Assembly (NCBI GenBank): GCA_002432425.1
Contig: DJEL01000017.1
Coordinates: forward strand, 1 to 64,000
Source: Lachnospiraceae bacterium UBA5899
GTDB taxonomy: Bacteria > Bacillota > Clostridia > Lachnospirales > Lachnospiraceae
Reading direction: 5' to 3'
DNA: 64,000 bases
The notes beneath the pieces were generated by a model. The model saw only the letters and a program-made list of their open reading frames with translations. It was not told the DNA's origin and ran no database searches. The stretch's first letter is position 1, and the number at the start of each line of letters is the position of its first letter. The translations under genes and the position numbers were made by a program. Positions 15,952 through 24,151 of this stretch are shown here, in pieces.

Positions 15952-17496
15952 ATGGCGGAAAAAAGCAGGACAGAGTATTCCATGGTGAATACCTCCGTGG
16001 CATTTATAGCGCAGATTACAGCCATTCTGATGGGATTTTTCACCAGAGTGGTTTTTACGCATACACTGAGTGAAGGCTATGTGGGCATCAATGGTCTTTT
16101 TACGGACATTCTGAATATCTTATCCCTGTCGGAACTGGGCGTGGGCACGGCAATTACCTATGCGCTGTACGGTCCCATTGCCAGAAAAGACACGAAAAAA
16201 CAGCAGATTTTAATGCGGATGTTCCGTACCTTTTACCGGATAACGGCAGCAGTCGTGCTGGTGGCAGGTCTGTGCCTCATCCCGTTTTTAAATGTGCTTA
16301 TGAAGAACCGGCCGGATGTGGATCACCTGCTTCTGATTTATCTTTTGTACCTGTTAAATTCGGTGATTTCCTATCTGCTGATTTACAAAAAGACACTGGT
16401 GGACGCGCATCAGATGAATTATCTGACCGTGATAAACCACAATGGATTTCTGGTTATTCAGGATATTTTGCAGATAATTATTCTGCTGACCACGAAAAAT
16501 TTCATCCTGTTTTTGTTGGCGGCGGTGGTTTGCACCATTACGGCGAATATTGTGATGTCAAAGCAGGCAGACCGGCTATTTCCGTACCTGAAAGAAACGT
16601 GTGAGGAAAAACTGCCGGAGAACGAGCGGAAGGACATTATAAAAAATGTAAAGGCCATGCTGATGCACAAAATCGGTGAGGTGGCGGTCAACAATACCGA
16701 CAATCTGCTGATATCCGGTTTTGTTGGGGTTATCAGCGCGGGCGTGTACTCCAATTATTACCTGGTTATCGGCTCCGTGAGGCAGGTGCTTGACCAGGCG
16801 CTGCAGGGAGTTACCGCCAGTGTGGGCAATTTAGGAGCTACCGAGGACGGCGAAAAAGTAGGGCATGTATTTGCGGATTTATTTTTTATCGGACAGTGGA
16901 TGTTCGGCTTTGCAGGCATCTGCCTTTTGGAAATGCTGAATCCGTTTGTGGAGCTGGCATTCGGAAAGCAGTATCTGTTTACGGAAGACATTGTGCTGAT
17001 TTTGTGCATTAACTTTTTCGTGACAGGTACCCGTCGGGCGGTGCTTATCTTTAAGGAGTCCATGGGACTGTTCTGGTACGACCGTTACAAATCCCTTATT
17101 GAAGCCGTATTAAATTTGGGCATTTCCATTCTGCTGGTGGAAAATTTGGGGATTGCCGGAGTCTTTTTAGGAACTCTCTGCAGCACCCTGCTGACCTCCT
17201 TCTGGGTGGAACCCTATGTGCTTTATAAGCACCGTTTCCATGAAAAACCGGTGAAATTTTTTCTGAAATATACCTGGCATCTGATGGTTATGGCGGCGGT
17301 ATGGGGACTGACCCATGTATGCTGCAGATGGTATGAGGGCGGAGCGCTCGGCAGTCTGCTGTTCCGTTTCGGGGTATGCATGGTGGTGCCGAATGTGCTG
17401 CTTTTGTTATGTTACTGCCGGACGGCGGAATGCAGGGATTTTTTACGGCTGCTAAAACGAATGGGGGGCAAGGTACTTAGCAGGATAAAAGGGTGA
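15952..17496 (+). CDS. Polysaccharide flippase (Wzx/MurJ-like MOP superfamily)
   Basis: The 514-residue protein has about 14 hydrophobic helices and the MOP-flippase start NTSVAFIAQITAILMGFFTR, followed by GLFTDILNILSLSELGVGTA. Such proteins move lipid-linked sugars across the membrane for capsule or teichoic-type polymers. The family-2 glycosyltransferase 38 bp downstream supports a cell-surface glycan role. No other glycan genes are nearby, so this is a minimal pair rather than a full cluster. Confidence 0.85.
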   Translation: MAEKSRTEYSMVNTSVAFIAQITAILMGFFTRVVFTHTLSEGYVGINGLFTDILNILSLSELGVGTAITYALYGPIARKDTKKQQILMRMFRTFYRITAAVVLVAGLCLIPFLNVLMKNRPDVDHLLLIYLLYLLNSVISYLLIYKKTLVDAHQMNYLTVINHNGFLVIQDILQIIILLTTKNFILFLLAAVVCTITANIVMSKQADRLFPYLKETCEEKLPENERKDIIKNVKAMLMHKIGEVAVNNTDNLLISGFVGVISAGVYSNYYLVIGSVRQVLDQALQGVTASVGNLGATEDGEKVGHVFADLFFIGQWMFGFAGICLLEMLNPFVELAFGKQYLFTEDIVLILCINFFVTGTRRAVLIFKESMGLFWYDRYKSLIEAVLNLGISILLVENLGIAGVFLGTLCSTLLTSFWVEPYVLYKHRFHEKPVKFFLKYTWHLMVMAAVWGLTHVCCRWYEGGALGSLLFRFGVCMVVPNVLLLLCYCRTAECRDFLRLLKRMGGKVLSRIKG

Positions 17497-17533
17497 AAAT
17501 ACAAAGTAAACAGGATGAAAAGGGGCAAAACAA

Positions 17534-18616
17534 ATGCATGACAGAACGATAAAAATATCCGTGATAGTTCCGGTCTACAATGCGGAAAAATACTTAAAAG
17601 AGGCGCTGGACAGCGTGCTGATGCAGAGCTTTACGGACTGGGAGCTTATTTTAGTGGACAATATGTCGAAGGACAACAGTCTGTCCATCTGCGAAAGTTA
17701 TGCGCAGACGGATGACAGGGTTTGTGTTTATAAAGAAGAGAAAAACGGCGCCGGGGCAGCACGGAATACCGGCATGAAAATGGCGCGGGGAGAATATCTT
17801 TGTTTTCTGGATGCGGATGACTGCCTGGCGGGGGCGGATATCCTGCAAAAACTGGCGGAGCAGATGGAGAGGCAGCAGGCGGACATTGTTGTCTGCAATT
17901 ACGAGAGAAACTGGAACGGCAGGCTTCTGCAGGCAGCAGGCCATGAAGCTTTTTCTTCCCTTGACAGGGAAGAGGAAAACTTCCGGTTCAAAGGTTTCTT
18001 TTCCGTAGGCACGCTTTCCTATGTATGGGGACGGCTTTACCGCAAAGCTTTTCTGGATGAACATAGCATTTGCTTTCAAAATCTTGCCTATGCGGAGGAC
18101 AAGCTGTTTAACCTGCAATGCTATCTGTATCAGGCAAAGTTTGGTTTTATGGACGATATCGGCTATATCTACCGGAAAAATGACGACTCCATTTCCTATC
18201 AGTACAAACCGGAGTCCGCAAAGTGCTGGCTGCAGATTGCCCATACGGTTCAGGAGCAGATAACAGCCGGCGGAAGTGCGTACCGGGATTATGAAGGACT
18301 CGTACGGTATACCCTTTTCTTTGCCGCCTTTTTTGATGCCAAGATGGAATACGTGGAGCACGGAAAATCCATGAAAGCCGTCCGGAAAACGCTTCGCACC
18401 TACGAGGGAGATGTTCTGGGACATAAATGTTTTCGGAAGCTTGCCTTCGGAAAAGAAGTGCGCCGTATTTCGCAGGGACTGTGGAAGGTAATGATGAGAG
18501 GATTTTCCTTTGGCATGCATTGTCATATGTTTGGACTGTTGGCGCTGGGGATTAAATTTCTGATTGACTTGCGAATAGACGAAAGACTGTCCGATACGGG
18601 ACTGCGGGAAGAATAA
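17534..18616 (+). CDS. Family 2 glycosyltransferase
   Basis: The 360-residue protein opens with a GT-A fold: ISVIVPVYNAEKYLKEALDS, LILVDNMSKDNS, GAGAARNTGMKMARGEY and the metal-binding FLDADD. Residues after about 230 form a C-terminal helical region with basic and hydrophobic stretches that may touch the membrane. It transfers a sugar from a nucleotide donor to an unknown acceptor. It is paired with the flippase upstream and followed by a terminator. Confidence 0.87.
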   Translation: MHDRTIKISVIVPVYNAEKYLKEALDSVLMQSFTDWELILVDNMSKDNSLSICESYAQTDDRVCVYKEEKNGAGAARNTGMKMARGEYLCFLDADDCLAGADILQKLAEQMERQQADIVVCNYERNWNGRLLQAAGHEAFSSLDREEENFRFKGFFSVGTLSYVWGRLYRKAFLDEHSICFQNLAYAEDKLFNLQCYLYQAKFGFMDDIGYIYRKNDDSISYQYKPESAKCWLQIAHTVQEQITAGGSAYRDYEGLVRYTLFFAAFFDAKMEYVEHGKSMKAVRKTLRTYEGDVLGHKCFRKLAFGKEVRRISQGLWKVMMRGFSFGMHCHMFGLLALGIKFLIDLRIDERLSDTGLREE

Positions 18617-18651
18617 AGGAGAAAAATATCTGGTGCGCAGAGACGGCAATC

Positions 18652-18686
18652 AGAACTCATATCACAAGGATATGGGTTCTTTTTTT
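18652..18686 (+). terminator. Rho-independent terminator after the glycosyltransferase
   Basis: AGAACTCATATC (18652-18663) pairs with GATATGGGTTCT (18669-18680), with one G-T pair. It is followed by six further T. It ends the flippase/glycosyltransferase unit. Confidence 0.88.
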
Positions 18687-18802
18687 GCACAAAAATAAGC
18701 ATCGCTCGGTTAAACTATGCGTTCAATGACAAGAGGGCGCCCACATACTAAAATAAAAACCACAACGAGCAGCGAACCATAACCACCACAGGAGGTAGCA
18801 AC

Positions 18803-19402
18803 ATGACGAACACATACAATGATGTACCGGAGGTAGAACGGGAGACGGCGGACGGCATCCGTACCGTTTCCCTTTTGACGGACGCCCTTACAGGCAGGAA
18901 GGTGTTTTTATTCGGCAATATCGATGAAAACCTTGTGTTTTCCTTTACCATGCAGATGTTAAATCTCATGGAGGATGAACAGTCGGAAATCAATATTTAT
19001 ATCAACAGCCCCGGCGGCGAGGTCAATGCGGGACTTGCCATTTACGACCTGATACAGTCCTGCAGGGCGCCGATAAACATATACTGCGTGGGTATGGCGG
19101 CAAGTATGGGCGCCGTTATTTTTGCCGGCGGTCAGAAAGGCAGGCGATTTATTCTGCCACACAGCAAGGTCATGATACATGAGCCGCTGATTCCCCTCGG
19201 GGTGGGCGGTTCCGTATCATCGGTTAAGAACACCGCCGACCTTATGATGCAGACCAGACAGGAATTAAATGAAATTCTGGCAAAGCACACGGGAAAAAGC
19301 ATCGAAGAAATAAACCGGGCGACCGAATACAATAACTACATGGACGCGAAAGAGGCGGTAGCTTTCGGAATTTGCGACTGGGTAACGGATGACCTGATGT
19401 AA
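18803..19402 (+). CDS. ClpP-family serine protease, divergent paralogue
   Basis: The 199-residue protein is a ClpP-fold protease: NIYINSPGGEVNAGLAIYD, GMAASMGAVIFAGG with the nucleophile Ser101, and ILPHSKVMIHEPL with His126. The third catalytic position, Asp in housekeeping ClpP (T-E-R-D-x-F), reads TEYNNYM, so Asn177 replaces Asp. Listeria ClpP1 has a comparable Asn, and ClpP1-type subunits can depend on mixed rings. No Clp ATPase gene is nearby; instead the next gene 47 bp on encodes a VirD4/TraG-like ATPase. AGGAGG lies 9 bp before the start. This is not likely to be the main ClpP of the cell. Confidence 0.9.
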   Translation: MTNTYNDVPEVERETADGIRTVSLLTDALTGRKVFLFGNIDENLVFSFTMQMLNLMEDEQSEINIYINSPGGEVNAGLAIYDLIQSCRAPINIYCVGMAASMGAVIFAGGQKGRRFILPHSKVMIHEPLIPLGVGGSVSSVKNTADLMMQTRQELNEILAKHTGKSIEEINRATEYNNYMDAKEAVAFGICDWVTDDLM

Positions 19403-19449
19403 AACGGAAGCATCCCCACGGCAGGCACATATAACAGGGAGGAAAAAAC

Positions 19450-20721
19450 ATGGCAGACAGAAGTGCGGATAAATATGGTTTTATGATTTTACCGGACGGA
19501 AAACGATACAGTTTGGACGACCGGCAGACCAGACTCAACAACAATGTGCTGGTGGTGGGAACCACGGGCGCCGCCAAGACCCGGACGGTTATTACGCCGA
19601 ACCTTTTGGAATGCGTGGGCAGTTATGTGCTGACGGACCCCAAGGGAAATCTGCACCGGCAGTGGGGACACTATATGGAAGAGCATGGTTACCGGGTGGT
19701 GAAGTTAAGCTTTATCCATCCGGAAAAATCCGTCCATTACAATCCCCTGCAGTATGTGAAAAATACGCAGCAAATCCAGCAGCTTTCCCACATCATGGTA
19801 AGCGAGAAACGCCGTCACATGGCAGACCCGTTCTGGGATGATTCTGCCATGATGCTGATAAGCAGTCTGATAGCGTATGTGAAGGAAACCGTACCGGAGG
19901 AGTCCGGCATGCACAATTTTCATATGATACTGGAAATTCTGCGGGCGGCGGGAAGGGATGACAGCGACAGCCGGGACAGTATCCTGGCAAATATGATGGA
20001 AAACCTGCATAAGAAAAATCCCAAAAGCTGGGCGTATAAGCAGTTCCAGAATGTCAATCAGGCGCCGGACAAAACGTTCCACACGATTGTTGTGACCGCT
20101 ATCAGCAAATTCTGCTCCCTCGACACGGAGGAACTGGCACAGATGATGCGGGACGACGAACTGAACCTGACTTCCATCGGCAGGCAGAAAACGGCGGTAT
20201 TTGTGGAAGTTTCGGACACGGACAGGTCCATGGATTTACTGATAAACCTGTTTTTTACCCAGACCATGAACCGGCTCTGCACCTACGCGGACGAGCGGTG
20301 TGCGGACAGCCAGTTGCCGGTGCCGGTCCGTTTTTTCATGGACGACTTTGCCACAAACTGCCGGATTGACAACTTTGAAAACATGATTTCCAACATCCGC
20401 TCCCGGAAAATTTCCGCTATTTTAATCCTGCAGTCTTTGTCCCAGTTGGAACAAAGCTATGACATGGGAGCCCACACCATTGCAGATGACTGCGACACCC
20501 TGATTTATATGGGCGGGAATGACCCGAAAACGGCATCCTCCATTGCTACCCGGTGCAACAAAACCACGCAGACCATTCTGCACATGCCGCTTTGCACCAG
20601 TTGGATTTTCCGCAGAGGCGCCCAGCCGTTCATGTGCCGGAATCTGGAATTGGACGATTATCTGCGTCAGAAAGGCATTGTGACAAAATGCATGAGGGAC
20701 GCCCAGGTGTATATGGAATAA
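19450..20721 (+). CDS. Soluble VirD4/TraG-like ATPase (FtsK/HerA superfamily)
   Basis: The 423-residue protein matches the ATPase core of conjugation coupling proteins. It has Walker A GTTGAAKT (37-44), DPKGNLHRQWG, Walker B FFMDDFAT near 296-301 and IRSRKISAILILQSLSQLEQ with the usual sensor glutamine. Real VirD4/TraG proteins begin with membrane helices; this one begins directly with the ATPase domain, so it should be cytosolic. No relaxase, VirB4 or other secretion gene is present. It forms an apparent two-gene unit with the ClpP paralogue. The gene end overlaps the convergent Nudix gene by 55 bp. Confidence 0.82.
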   Translation: MADRSADKYGFMILPDGKRYSLDDRQTRLNNNVLVVGTTGAAKTRTVITPNLLECVGSYVLTDPKGNLHRQWGHYMEEHGYRVVKLSFIHPEKSVHYNPLQYVKNTQQIQQLSHIMVSEKRRHMADPFWDDSAMMLISSLIAYVKETVPEESGMHNFHMILEILRAAGRDDSDSRDSILANMMENLHKKNPKSWAYKQFQNVNQAPDKTFHTIVVTAISKFCSLDTEELAQMMRDDELNLTSIGRQKTAVFVEVSDTDRSMDLLINLFFTQTMNRLCTYADERCADSQLPVPVRFFMDDFATNCRIDNFENMISNIRSRKISAILILQSLSQLEQSYDMGAHTIADDCDTLIYMGGNDPKTASSIATRCNKTTQTILHMPLCTSWIFRRGAQPFMCRNLELDDYLRQKGIVTKCMRDAQVYME

Positions 20722-21383
20722 AAAATACCGTTTTCATCCGTGCCCTGCCGCAAAATGCGGAGAGCGTCCTCTTTTGTGAAAAGAGAGAAGCCGTCAAAAC
20801 ATTCGCTGCCTACGGCACCGGCGGTGCTTAAATCCGGCATGGTGTCCCGGTTGATGGAAAGCAGCACCAGGGCATTGCTTTCGTCGGTCATGCCGGGTGT
20901 ACTGAAAAGCAGCGGATTGATGACGCGGGCAGTGTCGTTTTCCCCGAATACAATGCCGGTTTCTTCCTTAAGCTCCCGGATGGCGGTTTTAATCAGAGGG
21001 GCGGTATGCATGTCCGTACCGGCGGCGTTTGCTGCGGCATCGGACGGCACAGAAGCTGCTGTCATAGCCGGCAGCAAATCTTCTTTATCGATGAGCCCTG
21101 CGGGCGGACTTAAGAGAAACTGCCCGGTAGGATAACGGAACTCATGGCTTAGAAGCAGTCTGGGTTCCTCGTTTTTTATGCTAAGAACCACGATGCAGGT
21201 AACGGCATCCGCATGCATGTTCTTAAATTCTTCTTTTGTTTTGGAAGCGACCAAATCGTCGCCGGTGCGTCTGGTGGCATCATAATAATGCTTTCCTTCC
21301 GCATATTGCAGATCAAAGACCCGGATAAATTTTGAGTCAAATAAAGGTTTGATATTTTCTTTGGAAAAATCGGGTGTATTCAT
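20667..21383 (-). CDS. Nudix hydrolase with an interrupted Nudix box
   Basis: The 238-residue protein fits the ADP-ribose pyrophosphatase-like Nudix group: LLLSHEFRYPTGQFLLSPPA, then AIRELKEETGIV. The Nudix box, normally G-x5-E-x7-R-E-x2-E-E, is stretched by about 25 Ala/Thr/Ser-rich residues between GLIDKED and AIREL, and the first box glutamate position reads Ala. The metal-binding REL-EE part is intact. It probably still hydrolyses a nucleoside diphosphate-linked compound. It runs opposite to and overlaps the TraG-like gene end, and has no operon partner. Confidence 0.82.
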   Translation of the reverse strand: MNTPDFSKENIKPLFDSKFIRVFDLQYAEGKHYYDATRRTGDDLVASKTKEEFKNMHADAVTCIVVLSIKNEEPRLLLSHEFRYPTGQFLLSPPAGLIDKEDLLPAMTAASVPSDAAANAAGTDMHTAPLIKTAIRELKEETGIVFGENDTARVINPLLFSTPGMTDESNALVLLSINRDTMPDLSTAGAVGSECFDGFSLFTKEDALRILRQGTDENGIFYSIYTWASLMHFVTMPF

Positions 21384-21747
21384 AGAGGGTTTCCTTTCTA
21401 AAAAAGCAGGTCATACTGAAGTCCTGTCATCAAAGAGTCATATAAAATATCATAGCATACTTTGGAAAAAATGGAGGATTTATCTGACAAAAGTGGGAAT
21501 ATCTTGCACTGTAATATAAATGATGCTGAGATAAAAAGCAAAAAATTGATGAAATATGTACCAAAAATGTAACCAAAACATGTTTTATACAAATAAAATC
21601 TTGAAGAACTGCATGTTTTACTATAAAAAAGTTTTGAAATTTTGCATGATTTGGGGAAATAAAATATTGAAGAAATGCAAATAATAGAATATACTTAGTT
21701 TATAATGCAGGTTGTAATATTCTATCGAAACTTTATAGGAGGCAGGC
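21384..21747. promoter_or_regulatory. AT-rich divergent spacer with promoter elements
   Basis: This 364-bp gap separates the Nudix and DUF4143 genes, which diverge. It is much richer in A and T than its surroundings. TATAAT at 21701-21706 is the likely -10 for the ATPase gene, and AGGAGG lies just before its ATG. Two long direct repeats are listed separately. No gene is seen. Confidence 0.55.
21591..21679 (+). repeat. Pair of 23-bp imperfect direct repeats
   Basis: Copies at 21591-21613 and 21657-21679 match at 21 of 23 positions; the shared core is AAATAAAAT.TTGAAGAA.TGCA with one variable base at each dot. They start 66 bp apart. A shorter related string (TTTTGCATG) lies between them. Their spacing upstream of a promoter suggests protein binding. 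Confidence 0.8.
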
Positions 21748-23082
21748 ATGTATTTTAAGAGAAAAGCATATGACGAGTTGAAAGAGTGGAAAGAACAGTA
21801 TGCTGACAAGTATGCGGTTTTGCTGGAGGGGGCAAGACGAGTCGGCAAATCTACCATTGCTGAGCAGTTTGCCAAAAAAGAATATAAATCCTATATACTG
21901 ATTGATTTTTCAAAGACATCCGAAGAAATGCTGGCGTGCTTTGATGATATTCATAATCCGGATATGTTTTTTCTTCGCCTGCAGGCGATAACCGGTATCA
22001 ATTTATATCAACATGAGTCCGTGATAATATTTGATGAAGTACAGCTTTTTCCCAAAGCAAGACAAGCCATTAAGCATCTTGTTAAGGATGGCAGGTATCA
22101 CTATATAGAAACAGGTTCCTTAATATCCATTCGGAAAAATATTAAAGATATCCTCATTCCGTCCGAAGAAATGAAGATACAGGTATATCCGATGGACTAT
22201 GAGGAATTTTGTGATGCGACCAACGGCAATTATGAATTGCTGGAAAAAATATATATGCTGAAAAAAGGCGTGGGGCAGCAGGTCAACCGTAAGCTTATGA
22301 AAGATATAAGGCTGTATATGGCTGTCGGTGGAATGCCACAGGCAGTAGAAGCCTTTGTAAACGGAGAAAACTTTTCTGCGATTGATATGGTAAAACGCCA
22401 GATTATCAAGTTGTATGAGGATGATTTCAGAAAGCTGGACCCGTCCGGAATGATTTCAGCCATGTATCATTCCATACCGGCACAGCTTTCCAAAGGCGGA
22501 AAAAAATATCGTACCAGTGCACTGACTGGGAAGAGAAAATCATCAAAAGAAGAGAAATTACTATATGATTTAATAGACTCGAAAACAGTTCTTCCGTCTT
22601 ATAATACAACGGACCCAAGAGTAAGTCTGTCACTTACGAAGGATTTGGACAGTTATAAAATGTATATTGCGGACACGGGGCTATTTATTACGTTGATGTT
22701 TATAGACAGACCGGTGGCGGAGAATGATATATATGCAAAATTGCTGGCGGATAAACTGCCGGCAAATTTAGGTTATCTGTATGAAAATCTGGTTGCCCAG
22801 ATGATAGCCGCATCAGGCAGAGAATTGTTCTATCATACATGGAAGAAGGAAAAAAGTACACATTATTATGAAATAGACTTCCTGATTACCCAGAGTTCAA
22901 AGGTATCTGCCATAGAAGTGAAATCTTCGGGAGTCGGAAAACATGAGTCCCTTACAGAGTTTCATAAAAAATATTCCAAGACGGTCAGGGATTGTGTTAT
23001 CATCTCGCAGAAAGATGTAGACAGAGAAGGGCAGATTTCTTTTTTGCCGGTATATCTGACTCCGTTTTTGTGTAAATACTAA
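21748..23082 (+). CDS. AAA-type ATPase with DUF4143 / nuclease-like C-terminus
   Basis: The 444-residue protein has Walker A GARRVGKS (28-35), Walker B VIIFDEVQLFP (about 93-103) and, at the C-terminus, YEIDFLITQ with IEVKSSG, the D...E-x-K pattern of a restriction-endonuclease-like fold. This domain pairing defines the DUF4143 ATPase group, common in Clostridia and Bacteroides and of unclear function. Base composition is richer in A and T than its neighbours, consistent with horizontal acquisition. It stands alone, with its own promoter region carrying direct repeats. Confidence 0.82.
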   Translation: MYFKRKAYDELKEWKEQYADKYAVLLEGARRVGKSTIAEQFAKKEYKSYILIDFSKTSEEMLACFDDIHNPDMFFLRLQAITGINLYQHESVIIFDEVQLFPKARQAIKHLVKDGRYHYIETGSLISIRKNIKDILIPSEEMKIQVYPMDYEEFCDATNGNYELLEKIYMLKKGVGQQVNRKLMKDIRLYMAVGGMPQAVEAFVNGENFSAIDMVKRQIIKLYEDDFRKLDPSGMISAMYHSIPAQLSKGGKKYRTSALTGKRKSSKEEKLLYDLIDSKTVLPSYNTTDPRVSLSLTKDLDSYKMYIADTGLFITLMFIDRPVAENDIYAKLLADKLPANLGYLYENLVAQMIAASGRELFYHTWKKEKSTHYYEIDFLITQSSKVSAIEVKSSGVGKHESLTEFHKKYSKTVRDCVIISQKDVDREGQISFLPVYLTPFLCKY

Positions 23083-23145
23083 TATCATTTAAAAACTCTT
23101 CCCATTCCCCACAAAAAGGACTATATTTTATAAGAAGGCATTATT

Positions 23146-23349
23146 ATGTGGATGATAAAGCATATTTTTGACGGCGATTATGGGTGCGAAGCCCTGATGC
23201 CGGGGGAAAGGCCGAAAGTGACAGTGACTCTGGAAAACAGTCAGGGAGAAACAAAGACGGTTTCCGTAGAGGATGAGTGGCTTGTCGAAAACAAACTGGA
23301 CATCGGTTCCGAATGGCCGGAAGATACAGAAGAGGAGAAAACAAAATGA
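23146..23349 (+). CDS. Small acidic protein of unknown function
   Basis: The 67-residue protein opens MWMIKHIFDGDYGCEALMPG and ends in a highly acidic, lysine-tipped tail (PEDTEEEKTK). The middle (KVTVTLENSQGETKTVSVED) looks like a beta hairpin. I do not recognise it. Its stop overlaps the flavodoxin start by four bases, so the two are translationally coupled. The frame is credible because of this overlap, though its own ribosome site is weak. Confidence 0.55.
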   Translation: MWMIKHIFDGDYGCEALMPGERPKVTVTLENSQGETKTVSVEDEWLVENKLDIGSEWPEDTEEEKTK

Positions 23350-23789
23350 AAAGCATTATTGTAATGGCTTCGGTGCATCATGAGAATACGAAGAAAATAG
23401 TGGAGGCTATTGCCAAAGAATGTAACGTGGAAGTGGTGGATGCCACCAAGGTGAAGGAAATGGAACTGTCCGGGTATGACTGCATCGGATTTGCTTCCGG
23501 GATCTATTATGGAAAGTTTCACCAGACGGTGTTGAATTTTGCATCCGTAAATCTTCCGGCAAACAAGAAGGTTTTCTATCTTTGCACTTACGGCGGTTCC
23601 GCTGCCTACAAATCCATAGAAGAAGTGACGGCAAGCAAACATGCGGTCAATATCGGGTATTTCGGATGCAAGGGCTACGATACTTACGGACCGTTCAAGC
23701 TGCTCGGCGGCATTGCCAAGGGACATCCGGATGAGAAAGACGTTGCGGATGCGGTTGCTTTTTATAAGAAGCTGGAGGAGAAAATATGA
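23346..23789 (+). CDS. Flavodoxin-family protein
   Basis: The 147-residue protein is a compact flavodoxin fold: the phosphate loop SVHHENTKKIVEAIA at 8-22, GYDCIGFASGIYYGKFHQTV and FYLCTYGGSAAY. It binds FMN and would transfer electrons to a partner not identified here. GAGGAG upstream supports ATG 23346; a longer frame from 23277 would overlap the preceding gene. The last four bases overlap the small KDTTREER protein gene, which suggests the two act together. Confidence 0.85.
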   Translation: MKSIIVMASVHHENTKKIVEAIAKECNVEVVDATKVKEMELSGYDCIGFASGIYYGKFHQTVLNFASVNLPANKKVFYLCTYGGSAAYKSIEEVTASKHAVNIGYFGCKGYDTYGPFKLLGGIAKGHPDEKDVADAVAFYKKLEEKI

Positions 23790-24025
23790 GTTATCTGATT
23801 AAAGACACCACCAGAGAAGAGCGGGAAAAAATTGTGGCGGACTCTCTGGGATATATCGAAGCAAACTGCGACGGCTGCATGACAGGCCTCGTAGAAATGT
23901 ACCAGGATTACATCGACGGCAAAAAGGAACTCCGGGACATTAACATGGCATTTCATGCGGGTTATGTCAGCGGAGAGGATGTGCCGCAGGAAACGGCAAG
24001 GGGCAGAGGCTTCTGCAATTTTTAA
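23786..24025 (+). CDS. Small KDTTREER-type protein, paralogue of the one at 15.7 kb
   Basis: The 79-residue protein starts MSYLIKDTTREEREKIVADS and has NCDGCMTGLVEMYQDYIDGK and a C-terminal GRGFCNF. Cysteines are at CDGC and near the end. The family is not one I can name. It is coupled to a flavodoxin (ATGA overlap), just as the 15.7-kb copy follows a flavin-binding protein. An electron-transfer accessory is a reasonable guess. Confidence 0.65.
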   Translation: MSYLIKDTTREEREKIVADSLGYIEANCDGCMTGLVEMYQDYIDGKKELRDINMAFHAGYVSGEDVPQETARGRGFCNF

Positions 24026-24070
24026 GATGCCGCAAATAAAATAGCTGAAAAATAAAAATAGCTGTAAAAC

Positions 24071-24116
24071 AAAACTGTTGTTTCACAAGGACAGACGTGT
24101 CGGACAACAGTTTTTT
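24071..24116 (+). terminator. Rho-independent terminator
   Basis: AAAACTGTTGT (24071-24081) pairs with ACAACAGTTTT (24104-24114), with a continuing T-run. The nested ACACGTC-like loop is weak. It ends the flavodoxin unit. Confidence 0.88.
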
Positions 24117-24151
24117 ACGTTATGCAGGACAAAGTGACAGGGAGCAGGAAA

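Noticed and set aside
17651..18649. Minus-strand open frame of 332 codons opposite the glycosyltransferase
   Set aside because: The plus strand encodes a clear GT2 protein with DxD motif; the opposite frame shows no family features.
19450..20721. Integrative conjugative element
   Set aside because: No relaxase, VirB4, integrase, attachment-site repeats or other conjugation genes were found in the window.
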